A stretch of DNA of 64,000 nt from Bactrocera neohumeralis (lineage: Eukaryota; Arthropoda; Insecta; Diptera; Tephritidae), in contig NC_065919.1 in assembly GCF_024586455.1 (NCBI RefSeq), positions 24,652,839 to 24,716,838 on the forward strand, written 5' to 3'. How positions within the stretch are numbered: position 1 is the first letter of the stretch; each line of letters opens with the position of its first letter. This document shows, in pieces, positions 58,848-64,000 of this stretch. The translations under genes and the position numbers were made by a program. The notes beneath the pieces were generated by a model, which was not told the origin of the DNA, did no database searches, and saw nothing but the letters and a program-made list of their open reading frames with translations.

Positions 58848-58947
58848 NNNNNNNNNNNNNNNNNNNNNNNNNNNNNNNNNNNNNNNNNNNNNNNNNNNNN
58901 NNNNNNNNNNNNNNNNNNNNNNNNNNNNNNNNNNNNNNNNNNNNNNN
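58848..58947. other. Assembly gap (100 N)
   Basis: Exactly 100 N, the conventional placeholder for a gap of unknown length. It separates HINE 3' flank from a mariner fragment, so the mariner's 5' end may lie in it. Confidence 0.99.
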
Positions 58948-59735
58948 CACTATTTGTATTGTTTAAATTAACTTAAAATATTCTACTCGACCAAAAAATG
59001 GAATTAAATTTCGAACATTTTCGCGCGATTATATTTTACAACTTTTTTCATTAAGGTACGGTATTTATCTATGGTGAATTCAATCGTGATCGTAGATCAC
59101 TTCAAAACGCATTTTGTGAAAGTTGTCCAAAATCAGTTGTTGTTCCGGAAACTATTGATGCTCTGCGCAAACTGGCACTGCAACATCGTCATGTGAACTA
59201 TCGTGAGATTGGGACAATTATGGGTATTAATGGGACTAGCATGCATTCAATATTGCATTAATATTGTTCACATGGATCCCATACAATTTGTCGATCGCTC
59301 CAAAATGATCGTGCCGATTGCAGTGCTTCGAAACATGTCTATGACATCGTGGCAGGTGATAAATAGTGAATAGGCGTATGAGCCTGAAAGTAAACAGCAG
59401 TAAATTCTGAGTAGTATACAACCATTTGCTTGCTAGTTGTACTTCAAGAAATCAGGAAACCAACCGCCGAAGACGGATCACTCTTCACAAAGACAATGCA
59501 AGCTCGCATCCATCGACTGAAACAACTACATATTTGAGCACTCAAAACAATGATTTGATGAGTCAGCCGGCGTATAGTCCTGACTTGACACTAAATAACT
59601 TCGTTTGAATGCCGTTCGTTATATAAAAACTAAGAAGTCAACGTTTTTCGACAAATGAAGAAGCAATTGATGCGCTTAAAAGGCATGTTTTAGAGATACC
59701 TTAATCAGAGTGACAAAAGTGCTTCGATAATTGGT
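58948..59735 (+). mobile_element. Mauritiana-like mariner, internally deleted, 5' end at the gap
   Basis: Coding remnants are: MELNFEHFRAIIFYNFFH (58997 on), GEFNRDRRSLQNAFCESCPK, SVVVPETIDALRKLALQHRH and VNYREIGTIMGINGTSMHSI (59070-59260). Next come NDRADCSASKHVYDIVAGDK, truncating just at the first-Asp block (about 59355), then FARNQETNRRRRITLHKDNA (second Asp, about 59490) and LMSQPAYSPDLTLNNFV (third Asp replaced by Asn, about 59600). The C-terminus VKNEKSTFFDK.RSN ends with IPQSE-like sequence at about 59700. Stops and deletions inactivate it. Confidence 0.78.
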
Positions 59736-59739
59736 TTAA

Positions 59740-60422
59740 GGGGTTACTTTTTTTAAATTTTACTTTCTTAATGAACATATATTTTAGAATACACACAAAA
59801 AAATTCATATCATCTCGGTGAATATTTTCAAAGTTTCATGCAAATTTGCAAAGGTGTTTCAGAGTTCTTGGAAGTGCATTCCAAACTTCAAACGCGTTTT
59901 TCTCAAAATGGTGCTTTCAAAGTCGGTGACCAAGATTACTCGAAAACGGCTAAGCCGATTAGTTTCAAATTTTGACACGAGCTTTTTAGATATATTTTTT
60001 AGTAAATTAGTCGAAGATTTTTCTCACCAATAAATAATTTTCTTTTCTAAACAATGTAAGTTCGAAATTCTGGTCAAAAATCGATTTTTGTTTTGAGAAA
60101 CCGCCATTTTGAGAAAAAATTTTATTTTGCTTATTCCTTCTGTTAATTACTAGATTCAATATTACTTAAACGAAATCTGTTTGGTTTCTTATTTTCAAAG
60201 GATGCAGTTCAGTGATATAGTGGTCACCACAAAACTTCGTTTTTGAGAAGAGCTCTCGGATATCAGCTGAAGTTCGCCTATAAATAAATATTTTTAGTAA
60301 TACTAAGTCTTAAAAAACAGTTAAAAGATACCGTAATTGTTATACAAATTTTAGGACAACAAATTGAAAAGTTTTCTGAGAAAAAGCTCTCTTTCTTCGG
60401 CCTTCTAACTACGTATAACCCC
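59740..60422 (+). repeat. TTAA-flanked non-autonomous repeat (683 bp)
   Basis: Left end GGGGTTAC and right end (reverse complement) GGGGTTATAC are directly flanked by TTAA (59736-59739 and 60423-60426). The inverted match is short, about 7-8 bp. The interior is AT-rich, with an ACGCGTTTTTCTCAAAATGG..CTCGAAAACGGCTAAGCCGAT sentence. A truncated second copy at 36852-37292 confirms this is a repeat family and fixes the right boundary independently. Confidence 0.7.
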
Positions 60423-60426
60423 TTAA

Positions 60427-60818
60427 AACATGTGTTTAAAGGCATGAAAAGGTGTAAAGATCTTAATGGAGAATGTTTCGAATTCCGAAATATAAACGGC
60501 AACCTACGTAAATATATATGTACGTAAATAGACATATCTTACATGTTAAGTATGCTTGTTTATCAACTACAAATATAGAAAAATGTATTTTAACTAAAAC
60601 CTGGATGTAACCCCTTTTTTTTAGTTGGCGTAACAGTGCACTTCATTTGTTGGATCAATATCGAGATATAATTCGAAAGCTGTTTAATTATTTGAATACG
60701 TTTTCTGCAGGCGACAAAGAGCATAACGTTTGTGCGAGAGGCGAGCAAATCAGTTTCAAAGATGAGTTGAGTAGACTGCTGCACATTCCAAAATTAGTAA
60801 CTTATCACTGAGCGGGGC
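60427..60818. other. Upstream intergenic DNA of the transporter gene
   Basis: AT-rich, no frames with motifs. It precedes the TATA box of the sugar transporter. Confidence 0.4.
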
Positions 60819-60825
60819 TATAAAA
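60819..60825 (+). promoter_or_regulatory. Candidate TATA box of the Tret1-like gene
   Basis: TATAAAA within GGGGCTATAAAAG, an unusually good core match with G-rich flanks in otherwise AT-rich DNA. It lies 266 bp upstream of the proposed ATG at 61091. It would place transcription start near 60848-60855 and give a 5' leader of about 240 nt if no further 5' exon exists. Inference only; no expression data. Confidence 0.45.
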
Positions 60826-61090
60826 GTGATTCTTATCAATATACTAATTATACATCTAACTGTTAGTCTTTTCCATGCGTTTCATTTAGGATTAGCGACA
60901 AGTTCTAACAAGCAACCAACCGAACACTTTCGAAACCTGACAGTTGGAAAATTAGTTTGCAATGAAGCAAGTCGCGCCAATTTTTCTCTCTTTCTAAAGT
61001 AATAACGGATTTTCACTATAAATGTTAGATTATTTCGCACACATTGATTAGGGTAAAGTTTTTAAGTTTTTGGAATAATTACTTAACAAA

Positions 61091-63269
61091 ATGCATGCGA
61101 AATCGAAATGGGCGATATTTAATAAACGCTACCGCAGGCAAATTCTCGCCACCCTGACAGGTTAGTTTGTTAATTATTTTGAGATAATAACATAGTTTGC
61201 ATCACCGGACAACATGAGCTGAAGTAAAATCTTCCCTAACCATATGTGAGTGTGCACAAATTTCCGAGAAAGCTTATCAATTTCACCATAGTTTAGTGCG
61301 TCTATTCTGATGAAACTGTGCGAAGCCATAAAATTGGACAAATGTGGGAAACGGAAATATAAGTAGACCATTGTAAAGGCAAAAAAAACTGTACTCAAAA
61401 GCAAATAGTCTTGGTCAAAATATAATTTCTACGATTGCGCTGTGAAAGATCTTGATGAGAATGTCATGTCCCAATTATTTATACCCGTTGCTTTTATCCT
61501 TGTAGTAAAGTTTAAGTTTTTCGCGTAATGTATTAGAGTGTCATCGCAATGTTAATAGTTTCGAAACTAATATTTAGCTAAAAGTTAATATTCGGCTCTC
61601 AGCCTTAATTTCATAGAAACCATTCTTGTTTTCTACTTCCAGAACATATTATGACCTTCGCTCATGCAGCAGGTCTCGGTTGGCTCTCACCCACATTGAA
61701 TATTCTCCAATCTCCCGCTTCTCCGCTGGATTTTCCAATCACTACTGAGAACGCTTCCTGGATTGGTTCGACTTTTGGTTTGGGTTTCATAGCAGGAAAT
61801 GTGTTCTTTGGACTCACACTGGATCGCTTCGGTCGCAAACTGAATATCTACATTTTGGCGTTCCCGCATATGGTAAAAAGAAGCAATATACAAAACTTGA
61901 AAAACTTAGTAGAATGAAACGTTACTTTTGTAGATTTTCTGGATACTCAATTACCTGGTGCAAAGTGTCGAATATTTGTATGTCGGTCGTTTTTGCGCTG
62001 GACTTGCCAGCGCTGGCATCTTCTTAGTTATACCGGTCTATATAAGTGAAATAACGGATAAAGAGTAAGTTATGCCGAAATCGATATCGCAACTGTGCAC
62101 GAACTCAAATGGACTTCCTCTTATCTCTTGCCTTTTCCTTATCATTTCAGCATACGCGGTGCTCTTACAGCCATGGCTATGATGTTTTTCAGCACCGGTT
62201 TGCTGTGCGGTTACATATTGGCGACCTATCTCGACTACTACCTAATACCCTGCATCATTATCGTGCTGCCTATTATTTACCTCGTGGGAAATTTGTTCCT
62301 TCCAGAGACACCACAGTGTTTATTGAAGCATGGTCGTGAGAAGGAGGCTGAATTGTCCTTCAACTTCTATAAAAATATTGAGCCACAGACAAATGTAGAA
62401 TGCTTTGCTACACAACCGTCTGTGGCCATTAGTGAATTCAAAGAACTGAAGGCTGCTATTGAGCTTGGTGGCCTATCAGCGCCCGTCACACTCAAGGATT
62501 TCTGTAGGTTGAAACTCAAATACGAAACCTCGTTCTTCCGTAAATACTATATGCCTAATCAATGCACTAATTACAATTTTTTTTGTATCAGTTAATAGAT
62601 CTACACTTTTCAATTTCTTCACTGCCGCCATTTTGTGCTTACTCAATCAGCTGTCTGGCAGTTTTGCAATTATCAATTACATGGCGAATGTGTTCGCCGC
62701 ATCCGGTTCGACCATCGACCCAAATGTTAGCGCCATCGTAATGGGATTCGTACAGATATTGGGCTCGCTATCGGCTACGGTGTTGGTCGAACGTTTCGGC
62801 CGTCGACCTTTACTTCTGTCATCAGCCGTCGGCATGCTGGTGGGCATGTATGGTTTTGGTGCATTTGTGCAATTTACCGACGAAGAAACGAAGGCCGCCT
62901 ATAACTGGGTGCCAATCGTATTCATGATGTTAGTGGTATTTACGGCTTCTTACGGAGTTTTCGGTATATTCTTCACCATTATCGTTGAGATGCATCCGGC
63001 GAAGGTGAGTATGAGGACAGATTGAGAAGAAATTTAATTTATATAAGAAATAATGTGCTTTTCTTTAGATCCGCGTCCAGGCTTTATCGATTTGTATGCT
63101 ATTTAACAGCATATTGGTGTTCATAACATTGAAGCTGTATCCATTTTTCTTATTTAATTTGGGTATTACCGTTACAATGTATTCATGTGCAAGTGTTTGT
63201 GTGATTGCTGGTATTTATCTGTACATTTTTCTACCGGAAACGAAAGGCAAATCAATGGAGAAGGATTAG
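61091..63269 (+). CDS. Facilitated trehalose transporter Tret1-like (MFS sugar transporter), six exons, 465 aa
   Basis: Exons: 61091-61160, 61643-61872, 61934-62064, 62151-62503, 62592-63004, 63069-63269. All introns are GT..AG, phases fit, and the total is 1398 nt including TAG. Family hallmarks appear in order. TM1 is in exon 1/2 (LATLTEHIMTFAHAAGLGWL). DRFGRK is at residues 84-89 (loop 2-3 RxGRK), PVYISEI at 134-140, and PETP at 195-198 after TM6. NQLSG is at 280-284 in TM7 (QLS-type sugar-binding region, Asn in place of the first Gln). ERFGRR is at 328-333 and PETKG at 455-459 after TM12. Length and twelve-helix hydrophobic pattern match insect Tret1-like/SLC2-related plasma-membrane proteins that move trehalose or other sugars down their gradient. 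Substrate cannot be told from sequence. The start has ACAAAATG context. No lesions seen; probably a working gene. Confidence 0.92.
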
Positions 63270-64000
63270 ATACTTTTATTTATCAGTGTGTATGTGTATT
63301 TTCTTAACTCTTAAGAAATGTATATTACTATTTCTCAAAATTGAATTCAGACTTTAAGTTTGCTTTTTGTAAATTAAACTTGATTTAAATCTTATTCAGC
63401 GCCAAACCTCACTCTGTTAAGAATACACCAAATTTTTTAAAATATCACATCTACTAATAATAAGAAATAACTGGATAAAATCGGATATACAAGTATATGG
63501 CATAAAGTCCATTACAAAAACATCATTACATACATTACATTTTACATAGTATATGGCAGCTGATGAAATTTGTTGACCACAAAAGACAAAATTTTCTAAG
63601 AGAGATTACATATTGACCGATATATGTAACTCTCTGTATAAATCCAACCAGAAGTATGAAATTCCTGATAAGTGGTATAAGCATAGGGGAGGTATTGACC
63701 CTTTACACTATTTTGTTAGACGGCATTTTGTTGGGATGTTAGCTGTTCGATTTAACCCATATGCGAATGGGACCAATACTTGAAATACTTCGTCACTATA
63801 TTTAAATTTGCCCCTAAGTTAACGCTTGCAGGTGCAAACGGTTGGACTTATCAATCCAAACAGGGTGAGACCATCGAAATAACAGCCCTTGGCCGGCTGT
63901 TGTGCAAATTTTATCCGATATTCACGGCAAGGAGACTAAAACGCCCATGTTCACGGCCAGCCTAGTTACGAACTGGAGAAAGGAGTACAGACTGGACCTC
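63270..64000. other. 3' flank of the transporter gene and unassigned DNA
   Basis: No perfect AATAAA was found in the first 150 bp; AATTAAA at about 63372 could serve as a variant polyadenylation signal. The part 63480-63700 shares loose wording with 9010-9420 and may be a decayed dispersed repeat. The GC-richer tail 63820-64000 is open on the plus strand in part but shows no motif and runs off the window. Confidence 0.35.

Noticed and set aside
61687..61893. Minus-strand ORF over the transporter exon 2
   Set aside because: Antisense to a well-supported exon; no motif.
62109..62339. Plus-strand 76-codon ORF in transporter exon 4
   Set aside because: Alternative frame of the real exon, which carries the PETP and TM motifs in the other frame.
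62504..62591. Read-through of transporter exon 4 into RLKLKYETSFFRKYYMPNQ
   Set aside because: Splicing at 62503/62592 restores phase and gives the family-like DFFNRSTLFNFF sequence, whereas read-through ends in a stop before TM7.

Overview
The window looks like TE-rich, AT-rich euchromatic or pericentric DNA of a higher dipteran, most likely a tephritid-type fruit fly. The basis is threefold: insect-style short introns, many decayed mariner relatives with the DD41D signature (the rosa type, first described from Ceratitis rosa), and two DINE-1-like repeat families with poly-T ends. No prokaryotic features (operons, Shine-Dalgarno sites, CRISPR) are present. One 100-N assembly gap lies at 58848-58947.

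Only one convincing host gene is visible: a six-exon sugar transporter of the major facilitator superfamily (facilitated trehalose transporter Tret1-like) at 61091-63269 on the plus strand. Its exons join in phase into 465 residues, and a TATA box lies about 270 bp upstream of the ATG. The other 61 kb hold no coding exon that I can support.

The other 61 kb are a graveyard of transposons separated by AT-rich unassigned DNA. (1) There are ten DD41D rosa-like mariner relatives (685-1700, 9560-10391, 12560-13450, 13460-14590, 26035-26520, 27960-28534, 38755-39967, 41315-42426, 49903-51036, 57021-57402). (2) Several DD34D mariner lineages are present: an irritans-like one (29478-30732, with fragments at 17680 and 48440), a family with CCCAAAAAATAAG ends (20420, 31251, 52543), a mauritiana-like family (8223, 48878, 58948) and one further copy at 54810. 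(3) RTE-clade non-LTR retrotransposon pieces lie at 3393, 5985, 18340, 22911, 44560 and 48055. Other non-LTR remnants (R1-like and I/LOA/jockey-like RNase H ends) lie at 45770, 51041, 53815 and 57560. (4) Two DINE-1/Helentron-associated-like (HINE) repeat families occur, with type copies at 15146-16234 and 58159-58796. (5) Non-autonomous inverted-repeat elements lie at 2360-2850, 35097-35767, 36852-37292 and 59740-60422.

The informative structure is in how these elements relate. Two mariners of one family are nested in copies of one HINE family. Two RTE copies share the same reverse-transcriptase deletion, and one of them is flanked by an 11-bp target duplication. Two rosa-like copies share a disabling 1-bp deletion and lie as inverted repeats 1.35 kb apart. 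I do not see an undescribed multi-gene system; these element-level observations are the best candidates for follow-up.
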